Of a DNA stretch of 64,000 bases, positions 32,540 through 44,639 are shown one piece after another; the stretch's first letter is position 1, and each line of letters begins with the position of its first letter. The notes under the pieces were generated by a model. That model ran no database searches. It had not been told where the DNA came from and saw only the letters and a program-made list of their open reading frames with translations. The translations under genes were made by a program, and so were the position numbers. Source of the DNA: Epiperipatus broadwayi (taxonomy: Eukaryota; Onychophora; Udeonychophora; Euonychophora; Peripatidae); contig JAQFVV010006306.1 of assembly GCA_028023455.1 (NCBI GenBank), positions 1,575,001 through 1,639,000 on the forward strand, given 5' to 3'.

Positions 32540-33353
32540 GATCCACTACATGCAGGATCACATTATACATCACACTTGGGCAAAATAAGACCCATTTCTT
32601 ATTGACCATCAGAAGCAGACAGTATTCCCCCTTGGATCACCCCTTTAGCCTATGGAATGGGATAGTAAGATGGCAAAAAGAACCGCAACCCCTTCCAATG
32701 GAGTATTCTTTTTTATTGTTCTTCTCACCAGACAGACAAAGTATTCCTGTACTGGATGAGAGACATTTCTTCTCGATAACCATGCTGTTCAGATGTGCAT
32801 TCCTGACAGTATGGTATTGTGCTGTCATATTCATGCTGCATTGAATACATCGATATATCAGATAGATTGGTGTTATTTGATTGCAAACTTTTGGTCTGGA
32901 GTTAAATAAGAGATATAGAATATTTATTTTTCAAATGCAATCTATGTAATCTATCCATACTCAACACTCTAATAAAATATTAATAAATTCATCTGTGTGA
33001 ACTTATAAAATCAAAAGTTAAAATGTAAATCAAATTATAAAGTAAACATTATATTAAAATAATTCTAAATTTTATATGTTTAATAAATGGGTGTGTGTAT
33101 GATTACTGGCAGTGGCTTCTTTTATTTTTTTTAATATTGAAAATATATTTTAAATAAGAATTTATATATTATAAATCTCTGCGTCTCCCTGAGCTAGTGG
33201 CATGGGCTAATGGTCAATATAAAATAAAAATTGGATCTTTAACAGCGCATCTGCCTACTATATAAATTTTCCAGGTTCCAATAGCCTGGTGGCGCCCTAT
33301 ATGGCAGATGTGGTAAGACTAACTTATCAACTCACCCTGACCATTATAGTACA
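32540..33353. repeat. Right arm of the large diverged inverted repeat
   Basis: Reverse complement of 23822-24560. It ends CCTGACCATTATA and contains GCCTGGTGGCGCCC and TACTGGCAGTGGCTTCTTTT. The pair encloses ~8 kb with no recognisable transposase or integrase. The opposing frames at 32602-32844 and 32637-32834 are not supported as genes. Confidence 0.6.
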
Positions 33354-33479
33354 TATCTAACAAAATGCATATTTGTTGTTCAACTTCCTGTTTGTTTGCT
33401 TAAAGAAAGTAGATTTTCAAGAGGTATGTTGGTTAATTTCTTTCTGAAAAGTGGTAAATCACAATCATAATCAAAACTA

Positions 33480-33960
33480 TATCATTGTTTTTAAGCATTC
33501 TCACAAAAGTACAACATTATTATTAGAAAAATTGTAAGTGCCAGATAGCTGAAATCATAGTTTTGCCTTACCAGAAAAATTAAAAGATTGTTGTCAGTAG
33601 TAGAGAGACAAAATGAATAAGAAAACTTGTAGTCAAGCAGTATGAGAGAAATAAATGTCTGCACAATAAAAGCAGAAGACATCAATGATGCAAAATTAAA
33701 AGAAAATGGCAACTTCTAAAAAAATCAAAGATTACCAATAAAGTGGTGGGGGAAAGGATAAAATATATCTCAGATTTTTTGGGCAACATGATTTTAGATA
33801 GAATGTAATAAATAAAGAATAGATTACGATAATCGTCAAACATCACGGCAATATTCAATTGATAGTGGAATTGTAATATCATCAAAAAATAACTTTTAGG
33901 CATAAATAGAAATTCAAATCTTAAAAATAACTTTGGCACAAGAAAAATGTATTCATATCA
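33480..33960 (-). pseudogene. Unassigned broken hydrophobic frames
   Basis: Two overlapping minus frames (33939-33682 and 33712-33491) rich in Phe, Leu and Ile, giving membrane-like stretches (SAFIVQTFISLILLDY, LALTIFLIIMLYF). No GPCR or transporter signature is visible; a decayed membrane-protein gene is possible, but AT-rich sequence produces such runs by chance. Confidence 0.2.
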
Positions 33961-34436
33961 AGAAAGAGGTAACACTACTTGGTCATCACATTTTAAAAAA
34001 ATAAACTATTTCAGATCTAAGTTTTAAATTTCAGTTTTGTCTAATAGACTGTATCAAAAGTTTTGAAAATGTCCAAAGTAATTAATTAAGTTTTTCTAAT
34101 TAATTAATGGACAATTCGATCATTAAATTATATAAATGCAGCAAATGTCATGAAAGCCATACTATATTACGCATAGAAAAAATCTTAATAAAATTGTTAT
34201 TAAATTTATTAATTTGTATATCCCATAGGAAGTTAGCACTTGCTTAGAAACTAACATTCCTAAAACATCACTATAGTGATACATGAAAAATAATGAAAAT
34301 ACAATGAGTTCAAAACTGTAATGTTATCATAAGTTGTATTTAAGCTAAAACCAGATCAAAATCTCTGCATGCATATAAATCTATTAAAAAATAATAATAT
34401 GGTAAAAAATTTAAATTCAGTGATTAATGGAAAAAT

Positions 34437-34565
34437 ACTACAATCTTCTTCAGAACTTCTACTTATATTTCAAATCTAAGTAGAATTGCTAAGGCAATCG
34501 AAACCATCTGGGTTGTATAAAACCATTGTCAAAAGTAATAAAGAACATAAATGATATTAATAATA
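34437..34565 (+). mobile_element. Family D fragment
   Basis: Contains GAATTGCTAAGGCAATCGAAACC, then TTGTATAAAACCATTGTCAAAAGTAATAAAGA, colinear with the better copy at 35990-36130. The hammerhead-like CTGAAGA core is lost here. Confidence 0.6.
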
Positions 34566-34583
34566 TATAGTATTTTAATTAAA

Positions 34584-34886
34584 CCACTAAACATCATATG
34601 ATCACTATCTCATACTAGCACATAATTGTTATTAAACAAGGCAAACTCTCCATACAGTAGTGCCACCCTGCGCCAACCAGAGTAATCAATGGATGCCAGA
34701 AGGCCTGTGCATAAAATCCCTATCTAGTGCCTACTCATTCAATATCCCCAGACAAGTTTCTGGCTTGTGGCCTTCATCAGTGAGGAGCCTTGGATCTGAG
34801 AGCACTGCACCTACCTTCTGGCATCCATTGATTACTCTGGTTGGCACAGGATGGCACTACTGTATGGAGAGTTTTGCCTTGTTTAG
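34584..34886 (-). mobile_element. Family A element A7 with intact ribozyme core
   Basis: Minus copy at 34584-34812 followed by an inverted plus tip (34813-34886). The ribozyme at ~34737-34795 (minus) reads TCCTCA, CTGATGA, AGGCCACAAGCCA, GAAA, CTTGTC, TGGGGA. Core and inner helix I are intact; helix III is ACTTGT instead of ACTAGT. Confidence 0.78.
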
Positions 34887-35399
34887 TATTTTAATTCTAA
34901 TATTATAAGCTTTACTAAGTCCAAACATTATTATCTCTTAGTGGATTTTCACAAAAATATTTGAGTTATGACAATTTTCTTTAGTACTCTTTTTTAAATT
35001 CACCCTTTTTTTGTTTGTTTTTTGATTACACATTAAATAAGTAACTAATTTTTATGATATCTATAGTAAAAATAACCTTTATGAAATAATAACTCCTCAA
35101 TACATTGAATTTAATAATTTATTTTTTGGTTATATCCATTCTTAGAAATTTAACTTGATGTAAAATTTAGTTAAATTATTAATTTTTTTTTTTTTTTTTA
35201 AAGATCTAATATTGTAATTCTAAACATTATTTAGAATTGTTGCTATTAAAGCTTTTTCAACTCTCATCTATGCAAAAATAAAAATCAGTCTTTTTAATAA
35301 TAATGTAAAATATTCCCGTTTTTCTAATGTTTTAAATACCAAAGACCATTAATTTCTTTATGAAGTATTATAACTTTATCTTTCTTATTGTGGGGCCAA

Positions 35400-36130
35400 A
35401 TCCATATAATAGTAATATCATTTACAATGCTTTTTACAACCTACTACTAACAGTTTTGATGGCCCCAATCGTCTTCAAAACTATAACCAACACAATACAA
35501 ATACATGAATACAAATATTCCATACAATGTTAAATCATCCATGCACTTTACTACTGTTACACAATGCTTTATTTACCATTCTCTTTTACAGTTTACAGTT
35601 TCGATTGCCCCAAGCAATCTGCTTCAGAACTCTTATATCTCCTAACTTCAAATATACAAGTATACATGAACATATAGTTTTACCTTTTATATATATTCTA
35701 TCTCATAATCACTATTTATGTACCCCTATATATCTTTATATAAATTTCTATATACTTATTAACTTTTTATGCATTATACATTTTAATCATTTTTGAAATT
35801 CAATATTAATTATTTTATATTTATCAGTCAATACTTGTATATTCTATATTTATCAATCAATACTTCATAAAAAGATTAAAATGTATAATATATAAAAAAG
35901 TAATAATTATATACAGAGAGATGTAAAGACATATGTGGGTGGATATAAATAGTGGTTATAAGATTGAATCTATATATAAAATGCAAATGATATGTTCATG
36001 TATATTTGTACTCAGGTATTTGTATTGTGTTTGTTATAGTTCTGAAGAAGGTTGCTGGTGCAATCGAAACCATCAATAGTGAGTTGTAAAAAAGCATTGT
36101 AAAAAATAATAAAAAGCATAAATGATCATT
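35400..36130. mobile_element. Family D cluster: two minus copies and one plus copy, hammerhead-like core
   Basis: The plus copy (35870-36130) has CTGAAGA (36042-36048), an A, stem II GGTTGC-TGGT-GCAATC, then GAAACC. Minus copies at ~35400-35521 and ~35524-35800 repeat the same series (CTGAAGC...GCAATCGAAACTG at about 35600-35630). Arms 35524-35800 and 35870-36130 are inverted. The core and a perfect 6-bp stem II fit a hammerhead, but helix III is not self-complementary and helix I is unclear. All copies share a GCATTGTAAAAAATAATAAA-like A-rich end. Confidence 0.55.
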
Positions 36131-36795
36131 AATTTACTAAATGTGTATATATTTGCAAGTATCAAATTTTATTTATGTTATTCTTGGTTTTATCGACTCT
36201 TAATATTATTACACAAATAATCTAAAACTTAAATCACTTAAAAGTTTTGCGTCATTCCTTTTTAAATAAATATTTACAAAAAAATGAACATTTTTGTCAT
36301 TATAAGAAAAAGGGCACTGATGTTTCAAATTTGATATTCTTATAAGAATGTCTATAAAAAATTAAGAAGTGAAGGACGTCTTTCCGGCGGTCATATGATC
36401 ATTACGCGGCAGCAATGAAAAGTTGATCTTTCATTCAAGAACTTTTCACACTCAACCACAATCTACCTGTCTGATAAACTGTAAAAAAATTGGATGGTCC
36501 AAAAATATACATACTGAAATTGATAAAGCATTTTTATAAGAAATACTGTAATTAGAAATGTGCTTGTTCACCTCACCTTACATATATTTATATAAAATGA
36601 TTTAAAATACATTTGAACATAAAATGCAAATACAGAACACGTAAAAAAAAGAGTAAAAATAGTAAACTGTAATATAAAATCTTCCAAACTTGGTTCTAGT
36701 TTAATATTTTTGTAGTATAGTCTTTGGTGTCAAAGTTGTGAGGGCAGCAAATTTGACATTTATCAATTAAGTTGTACCATATATTGAAAACAATG

Positions 36796-36925
36796 ATCAA
36801 GGTAAATGTAAGAGATTGTGGTCTGGGACAACTGATGAATTCTGGCTTAGCACGAAATGTGCATCTTGGAGAATCATAGATCTTTTTCACATATCTTTGA
36901 TCATATGTTCATTATTACACTCCTC
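36796..36925 (+). mobile_element. Family T fragment T6
   Basis: Ribozyme half only: GGTCTGGGACAACTGATGAA, TTCTGGCTTAGCAC, GAAA, TGTGCAT, CTTGGAGAATCATAGATC. Core CTGATGA and GAAA are intact; helix III could be read as the palindrome ATGTGCAT-like with one mismatch. Confidence 0.7.
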
Positions 36926-37081
36926 CACAAATTATTAAAAGCAGATAGACACCAATCCGTACCTTGCATGAGAGTAGTGTAATGGAAATTACACTACAGA
37001 AATATTCATTATTGGATAATTTCTAGTCTAACGAAAGACTAATAAAAATTATTAATATTCATTCTAATTTGTTTTAAAATC

Positions 37082-37142
37082 AGCTGCCTTGCAAGCAAGT
37101 AGTTGGTTGCAGACGGTTGTGGGTTCGCCTCCCGGCCGATGA
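37082..37142 (+). repeat. tRNA-like fragment
   Basis: GCTGCCTTGCAAGCAAGTAG resembles an anticodon arm and GTGGGTTCGCCTCCCGGCC a T-arm/B box (GGTTCGCCTCC). The GC content stands out from the AT-rich surroundings. The D-arm and acceptor stem are not evident, so this is probably the remnant of a tRNA-derived SINE and not a tRNA gene. An A-rich run follows. Confidence 0.45.
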
Positions 37143-37904
37143 CATATGAAAAAAAAAAGCAGTCTATTGTGAATTAAACTTTAATAAAAAATATAATAAA
37201 AATAACTAGCTTTATTTTTTTTTAAAAGGGATAAAAGAAAGGAAAATTAATAAATGAGAAAAAATATTTCCAAACATTTATTTTAAATGAGTGTGCGTAT
37301 ATATACTTAATTTATATAATATAAAAAAGTATATTTTTTTACGTTACTGTTTTCTTACCATAACAAAATATTTATATTGCGTATAATTTAATAATAGCTG
37401 TATTAAAAATAGATTTAACTGTTAAATTCAGTAACTTTATTTTATAAAAGTTATATATACCTATAATTTTACTGATCTATACAAAATTTTAATTTCCTGT
37501 TTTCATGTTTAATCATAACAATCAATAAAGATTAATATTGCCACATTGAAAATTTTGTTATTAGCTGTGTTATTACAAATTTGTTTAACACCAAAATTTT
37601 TATTCTTAATTTACAGAATAAATACAGATTTGTGACATAGAGATCAAAATTTTAAATGGATCTTTATATACTGTATGTAGATACTGTGTATATAAAATAA
37701 TATGTTAAAAAATGGAATTTTGAATGACTTATAATTGTGTAATATTAATTCTACCATAGAGATTTGATTTTTAACAAACTATTTAAAATTTAACAAACTT
37801 TTCGTAATTTAAGATCATTAGATTATACCAAAAGCTAGTTAATAATTATTAAAATGTAATTGTATTACTAGTAGGAAAGTGTGTAAATATGTTAAAAGGA
37901 TAAA

Positions 37905-38640
37905 AACCACCAAAACATCATATGAATACCATTTCCTATGTTTGCACAAGCTGTTAATAAAAGTATGTGATGTGATGCGCTGTGGCTTATTCTTTCTCGG
38001 AGTCAGAATCTCTCAGCCACTATACTGAGAGAAACTTGTTAGCCACCTTACTTTCTCTTCCATTCCGCAACATGTTTTTTCCCATATTCTTCTCTATCCT
38101 GCTTCATCTCATTTCCACAACATTAACTTTGTCCACTCTATGGCCTTTATATCTAAATCCCCCTTATCTTTTCCCAAACCCATTATAAAAACCAAGAAAC
38201 CATTTTCTGTATAATCACTTTGTTTATATTTATTCTCCCACAACTTCATTATTTGTACACTTACTGCTTGTAAGCATTTACATCCAATTAACAGATGCCT
38301 AATATTTTCTATACTTTCCATACATAACTTGCAGACTGAATCACCCATATTTTTCCATTCATGTGCATATTCCCTTGTTGTTAAAGATTCTGTTGGAGTC
38401 TTAAATGGTAAACTACCTTCCTTGCTATTATCATAAATTAAGTACAGTAGTGCCACCCAGTGCAGGCCAAAGTAATTAATGGATGTAAGAAGGTTTGTGC
38501 ATAAAATCCTTATCTAGTGCCTATTCATCCAATATCCTCAGACCAGTTTCTAGCTTGTAGCTTTCATCAGTGAAGAGCCTTGAATCTGAGAGGCTTGCAC
38601 ATAGATCTTAGGATCTAATGAACTCTACAGCAGCCACCAT
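37905..38640 (-). mobile_element. Family A element A8 interrupted by a LINE
   Basis: The minus tip (37905-37964: ATCATATGAATACCATTTCC...GCTGTTAATAAAA) and minus body (38441-38640: CAGTAGTGCCACCCAGTGC through the ribozyme region to CAGCAGCCACC) flank a LINE fragment at 37966-38440. The ribozyme near 38525-38590 keeps CTGATGA and GAAA, with ACTGGTC. Confidence 0.75.
37966..38440 (-). pseudogene. LINE 3' fragment nested in family A
   Basis: Minus frame 38456-38109 encodes a zinc-binding tail (LTTREYAHEWKNMGDSVCKLC then IRHLLIGC) homologous to the copy at 7298-8415, followed by the same 3' UTR ending CGCATCACATCACAT. 5'-truncated; no catalytic residues. Its insertion site lies at the same part of family A (ACTACTGTAC) that borders the LINE at 7290. 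Confidence 0.75.
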
Positions 38641-38736
38641 AAAGTAGTTACTTTGTTTATATTTATGATAAGCATGAATTAATGCATCCATAGAATGACA
38701 GACTCTAGAGATCATTGTTTTTGGTACTTGAACTTT

Positions 38737-39120
38737 TTATGAACTCCCGAAGAGAAAAACCATTTGTTTTTTTAATTGAACAATAATAACATTAGGGATC
38801 ATTAATTGTTGTATCTGCCAATAATTAGAAATCAAGTCCAATGTAGAAAAGATCATTTTCCCTCGAAACTTAGCCAGAATTTCAGTTATTGTACAATGAA
38901 TGTCTCTTTCAGGAATCGTGATAGCATTTAAATGGTGAGCATCCAAACATATTCTAACAGCCCCCTCATCCTTCTTTACTACCACTTTTAATATAGAAGG
39001 ATCTTACCAATAACACTCCATTCGATCACTTCCTTGTCTCAGATAATTATATCTTTGTATTACAGAATTTTGTTATCTGTGGAATTTTTTTGAAAGTGTT
39101 ATTGGAATAAAAGAATATAC
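38737..39120 (-). pseudogene. Ty3/Gypsy reverse-transcriptase fragment
   Basis: Minus frame 38985-38737 reads VVKKDEGAVRICLDAHHLN, then ILAKFRGKMIFSTLDLISNY and WQI. These correspond to conserved RT blocks (VKKKDG-R-C-D-R-LN and the FSTLDLxSGYWQI block that carries the first catalytic Asp, D in STLDL). The fingers and palm start are present; the YxDD box, RNase H and integrase are absent. Truncated by stops, inactive. Probably a different insertion from the gag remnant at 10290-11330. Confidence 0.75.
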
Positions 39121-39504
39121 ACTGAACAAAAAAAATACAATACTAGGAAATAAATTGATTAATAATACAATAGTGTAAATAAACAGATTGTTGAGTTAAA
39201 CACAGATTTAAAATAATAATGCAATTTGTTATATATATATATTAGATTTATGTGATTGTTACTTGAATGATAAAATGAATTTGTAAAATCTGTCTCAAAT
39301 TCTCTTCTCGCTAAATATAAAAAAAATTTCGTAGAAAAAATATTACACACAAAATTAGGTCATACAAATGCTATAGATGATAACATCCATATTATACATT
39401 AATTTAATATAATGTTCTTTCCACTAAATCCAATCAAAAATATATATACACTCTCCTTTTTTCTTTCCAAAAACTTTATTTTTTCCATCACCATATATAT
39501 ACAT

Positions 39505-39565
39505 TTACTTGTTTACCGCATCTAACGTTTCGACCACCTTACTTGTAGTCATTTTCAAGGATCTA
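39505..39565 (-). mobile_element. Family E: hammerhead-like motif
   Basis: On minus: CTTGAAAATGACTACAAG, TAAGGTGGTC, GAAACGTTAGATGC. GACTAC/GTGGTC form a 6-bp stem II with one G-U directly before GAAA. The first core box is altered (TTGAAAA for CTGANGA). Possibly the end of a decayed Penelope or retrozyme copy; the pyrimidine-rich sequence to ~39990 may belong to it. Confidence 0.4.
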
Positions 39566-40199
39566 CAAAATACGTTTATATCTTTATATTAATACAATTA
39601 AAAAGAAAAAATATATAAAAATTCATCTATCCTTATTATAAAAAACAATAACATTTTCCTTTCATTTATCAATACATCTTTTTTTATATAAACTACATTA
39701 TATACACACTACACTTACTTGCTTCGTTCTCCCCAAATGTTTTCCCTTTTTTTTTGCCTATACATTTCTTTTTTTAAACAAACCACAAATATTTTTTTTC
39801 TTTCCTTTTTTATACCTCTTAAATAATTACATTAAAGCAATACATTTACCTTCAAATGTATTCTTTACTTAAAATATATCATTTACATAATTTATTCTAT
39901 TCAGAACAGCTTTATTTCTTTTTATATATAAACTTTCCTTTATCATTCTCTCCATGTATAATCTTATTTTTTCCAACGTTCTTATCTTAAAATCTATATG
40001 TCCACAATCAATTTAAATGAAATATTTATAAAATATAAACTTCTATAGAAGATCAGTACTAACTGTAAACTCCTCCTTCAGTGTATATTTTGTTTATATA
40101 GCTCTTTTCAAAATTTCATTAGTTCAATTTATACTATGTGTTGCCTCCCCCCCCCCAACAATGAACTTTTCCATGCTTCTAGATTATTAATTAATCAAT

Positions 40200-43100
40200 T
40201 GGTCTCAATTAATCTTTATAAGTAATCATATTAATCAATCTTATTTTCTGCTATCAGTGACTTAAAGGCTTTGACTATTACAATATATTTAATTTTTGGT
40301 TTCCCGAATGTGGATCATGAATGTTCAAACCACACAGAATTTATTCAATCTTTGATGCAACTAACAAAGGACTTGATGATGATTGAATTTTAGTGGTCTG
40401 TATATAAATTGTCTCACAATTAGAAGCTCAATTACAAAATACACCCAAAATATCAAAACCAATTGGCAGAATATATTATTTAGTTGATGATGGTTGGCAC
40501 AAGATATAACCAAAAATAACAACGAAAAAAGTTGGACAGTGCAATTGAAGTGATATTCATGGAAATATGGTGATGAAGTTCATTAGCATTAAATAAAACA
40601 TATCACAGATCTTTTTTATCCGATCTTTTTATTAATACACTTTCTGGAACTTATCTGTTTACGTCTTTCAACAATAAGAAAAATGAACCATAACAGCTAA
40701 AATCAAGCTAGAAATTCAAGCATATCCAGTTACCAAAAGTAAAGAACTTTCTAGAAGGTATGTTTTCTATATACTGCCAAATTTTGAGCATAAATGGAGG
40801 AAGGGTTTTAGTCATGTGCTAAGTGAGCCCATGGCACTCTTTGCCTGTCTTTTGACTTGACTGGTATTAAAAATGACCACGGAGTAGAGGGAAGAAGTTT
40901 GCCTCTCCTGATCTTTGGATCATCCTCATGCTGCCTTTCTGCCATGCCGTTGCTGCTTGAAAACTGCCTTATCTAAACTGTGAAAGAACATTGAAAAATG
41001 CTTACCATTATTTTATTCATACTTCGCATTGCAGACTATGCTTTCCATGTATAAATTTCACATGTTTAATCCAAATGGCCACCATGTCATCTAGAAGGTA
41101 ATCTGTTTTGCTGCTAAATGAACCTCTCACTATTTCCTCACTTTATTATAAATTTGGTTTATAACCATGATGTAACTTTCCATTTACCTAATAACTGGCT
41201 ATAAAATCAGTTATCATATTCATTTTAAGTTTGAATGATTCTTTCTCTGTAAATTTTCTTAATCTCTTTGTGTAAAACACTAGCACAGAATTACAAATCT
41301 TTAATCTATTATTGCCTTGTAAATTTCATGCTCTAATTGGATTTTCTATTTTCATGAGGCAAACTTATTTTAATCTCATTTTAAACTATGTATTTCTTTT
41401 GAGTGATTTTGATATGCTAACGACTCAATCTAGTGAACTTATAACATTTCAGCCACCATCTTAATGTTATGAAATGCTTAAATACTTAAATGTAAGATTT
41501 CTTATTAAATGAAAAGTTTACTTGATTGAATATCTAAATATATGCTTAATGGTGGACTATTAAACTGTCACATTATGAGATATTATAAAACATTTTCTCT
41601 CTGTCTAATGCTATTGATTTAAATATATTTTATATTCTTTAAATAAATTTTGATGATCAATTCATTATAGTAATCTTTCATTTGCTTATTGTACCATTGA
41701 GCATTGTAAATTGATTTATAATACATTTATCATTCAAGCATACTTGGGTTTGTTAAATAGTGGGAATAATATTTTCCCGCACTTTTGTTTGACATTCTAA
41801 TATGTACTTTTTTGAATGGATTAATATTCATCATGGCATTACGTGTGATAGTATTATTATTTAGTTGGGATTTTAATTAATATATCGGTCATTAAAGACC
41901 TAAGCCATATCTATCATTGCTTACTCATGATAGTGTTAAATGCCTGGTATTTTGCTTTGTCATACTTATTCTTCAGAAGTCCCAGATGTTCTTCATGTAA
42001 CTTGTCCCAGAATGAGGTTTGGTAGCACCAACCTCAGGATGACATTAGATTGTTGAGGCTTTGCATGGGATAACATCGGCAAACCCTGACGATATCCTTA
42101 CCAATCATCTCTCCAAACATTGCTCTGTCATAGATACAAGTGGATTTTTATAAATGATGAAGCCTCTCAGTCCAAAGACTGACCTAAATTCCATTTCTAG
42201 TGCAATCATTGTAGTCAGCACTGCAACTTCTCTTTATTAGGTATATGCCCCATATTGTCTATTAGTCATGATCTTTGTAAACCATTCTCTTTGATTATTA
42301 TTAGAATATTTTAAGAAGTGTCATAGTAAAGCTTATTTAAGCTATTCACTTTATCATTTGAACAGGTCTAAATGTGCCCATGTATAATAGAAATTATTAA
42401 ACCAAACTGTTAAGCCAGCGATGCAATTGAATGCTGATTCCTGTCAGATAATTAGTAAATATAATGTTAATGAAATAACTTTCCTTAATGTATCATATTA
42501 CATAACTGTTGTACCATAGTGTTAACAGCATTAATTTATTAAATATCATTTGTAGTTCTCATTAGAATATTAAGCTGCATTTCCATAAACATAAGTCATT
42601 TACCACTTACATCTGTAAACTATCACTTGCGTATTTTCTTATGCCAGCGAATCTATACCTACAATGTATTACAAATCATGCCATCATATATACACAAATT
42701 ATTAACCATGTGAAATCTGTGCTATGTTGATTTATGTCAGTAAAGTTATTTGTGTTCATTAAATTGTTATGTGTTAATAAGTACTCATGTGTTCGTAACT
42801 CCTCATTGAATCTCACTCATTTAGTATTTTAATAACAGTACTTTTAGAAGTCATAACCAATTATTTTAAGTAATATTTATGCTGGGTTGTACTTTGTTCT
42901 TGTTCATTATGGATGGATGCTATATTATAATCCATGCTTTCTTATATAATTCATGCTTTCTTATTATGCTAGCCATTTGCAATGTATTTAAATTATAATT
43001 TGTCTATACTTAAGGTATTTGTTTGAGTTAGGATATGATAGACTTTATTTAAAAATAATTACCATGTAGATATTATGTCTCTCTGCTGTATCTGCAGGAC
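40200..43100. other. Unassigned sequence, possibly an old element body
   Basis: Somewhat higher GC patches (40830-40990, 41990-42240) without a readable frame longer than ~60 codons. One patch near 42080 gives DDILTNHLSKH-like residues with no assignable family. It leads directly into the minisatellite and the duplicated block, so the whole of 40.2-44.3 kb might be one decayed element. Confidence 0.3.
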
Positions 43101-43366
43101 TGGAATAAATAAAATTCATCTGTTATCATCATAAGTGTTGGAATAAATAAAATTCATCTGTTATCATCATAAGTGTTGGAATAAATAAAATTCATCTGTT
43201 ATCATCATAAGTGTTGGAATAAATAAAATTCATCTGTTATCATCATAAGTGTTGGAATAAATAAAATTCATCTGTTATCATCATAAGTGTTGGAATAAAT
43301 AAAATTCATCTGTTATCATCATAAGTGTTGGAATAAATAAAATTCATCTGTTATCATCATAAGTGT
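43101..43366. repeat. 38-bp minisatellite, seven identical units
   Basis: Units begin TGGAATAAATAAAATTCATC at 43101, 43139, 43177, 43215, 43253, 43291 and 43329 and end ...ATCATAAGTGT. All seven are identical as given, which implies recent expansion or homogenisation (or assembly collapse/expansion). Not found elsewhere in the window. Confidence 0.95.
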
Positions 43367-43511
43367 TGTTCATAATGTTATAGTATTAGAGAAAGGCAAA
43401 TAGGGCAAAATTCATGATTACTCCTAACCTGTATCTCGGACATGAGTGAATTTAGGATACTTTTGCCTAGACTCTAAACCTTATTAGATAACATAAAATT
43501 TTGACCAGTAC

Positions 43512-44333
43512 AATATAAATTTCATATTCCCATTCATAAACTAAAGTTTTCAAATAAAAATACTTTGTTAGACATTGAAAGTCAGAGCAATCTTTAAGTT
43601 CCATAATTATCTTTGAGTGTTTTACATAATCATCAATAAGTGTTCCCTATAATTACCATCTACAATGAATTCTAGTATTGCGTGTATTTAATCTTCTCAT
43701 AATAGGTACTAAAAGCTTTCCTTAAGTAATGAACTATATTTAGATGTGTGTGTGTGCATATTCATATTTATAATGTGTAATTAAATCAATCTTTATTATC
43801 ATGTATTTATTAAGAGTGTGCTTGAAACAAAAATATAAGTTTCTTTATTATAATGTTTTATTATAATGTATTTATTATTTGTTTGCTAATTAATGTTGTT
43901 CAGTTCTTTTAAATAATTACGCTACTAATAGACAATATATAGTTATAGTTAAGTGTAGCCACTAAAGGGTCTAATATGTTTTATTCCCTGTAATAAAGGG
44001 AAAAGCTAGCTAGGAATTAACCGAATGCTAAATTGTTTGCCTGTTGTCTAAGCATGCTAATTATAGTTTGTGATTAGCTGATGCCTCAGGTTTTATCTCA
44101 AAACAAATAAATATGCTTTGGATGGCAGGGGTTTGAATTTAGCAGCTGAGAAGTTCTACAGCCTGAAAAGGTGGCCACAGGTTATATTTTGCATAGCCTG
44201 TCTGATTATATGTGCTATTGGTCTTATCGACCTTCTGTATTTGACTTCTCCGCGTGGAGGGCTGGTATGCTGCAATATAAAAGTGCAGCTGGAGTAGATC
44301 GAGATTTTTTTTTTAATTTATATAATCAGAGTG
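43512..44333 (+). repeat. Duplicated block, copy 1
   Basis: Matches 53572-54416 at about 93-95% identity, from AATATAAATTTCATATTCCC to AATCAGAGTG. Copy 2 carries a short extra segment (around 53922-53955) and small indels. Both copies end at the same point while their upstream flanks differ, which fits two 3' ends of one retroposed repeat (copy 2 5'-truncated) or a local segmental duplication. The frame 44171-44401 spans its end and is not supported as a gene. Confidence 0.85.
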
Positions 44334-44639
44334 ATCCTTCTTCAATTGGCTTTCCCAATGTGGGTGCAGACTGTTATAAATTATTAGCAATTGTAACATA
44401 ATTAAAGTGGAGTTAAAAGTTTGAAAATAAAGTTTTGAAGAAATGCTAAATTGTATCATTATAAATACAAAAGTGGCGTACAGTGTGGAAAGAGAAGAGG
44501 CCAAAGCAAACAAATTATAATAAATCTGAATGAAAAGAAAGAGCCTAAATAGGTAGATATTTTAGGCAGATTGGGGTATTGAAAACAAGGTGGAGACAGA
44601 AAGGACTAAGGGGTTGGAGGTAGTCACATACTTTAAGGG

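Noticed and set aside
32602-32844. Opposed frames of 80 and 65 residues
   Set aside because: They overlap on opposite strands inside the diverged inverted repeat with no domain match.
23822-33353. Maverick/Polinton-type giant transposon
   Set aside because: Long inverted ends are present, but no polymerase, integrase, ATPase or capsid-like frame is visible and the arms are too diverged.
43101-43366. CRISPR-like array
   Set aside because: Contiguous identical units with no spacers; a plain minisatellite.
44171-44401. 76-residue frame at the end of duplicated block 1
   Set aside because: Not conserved as an open frame in the second copy and no recognisable domain.
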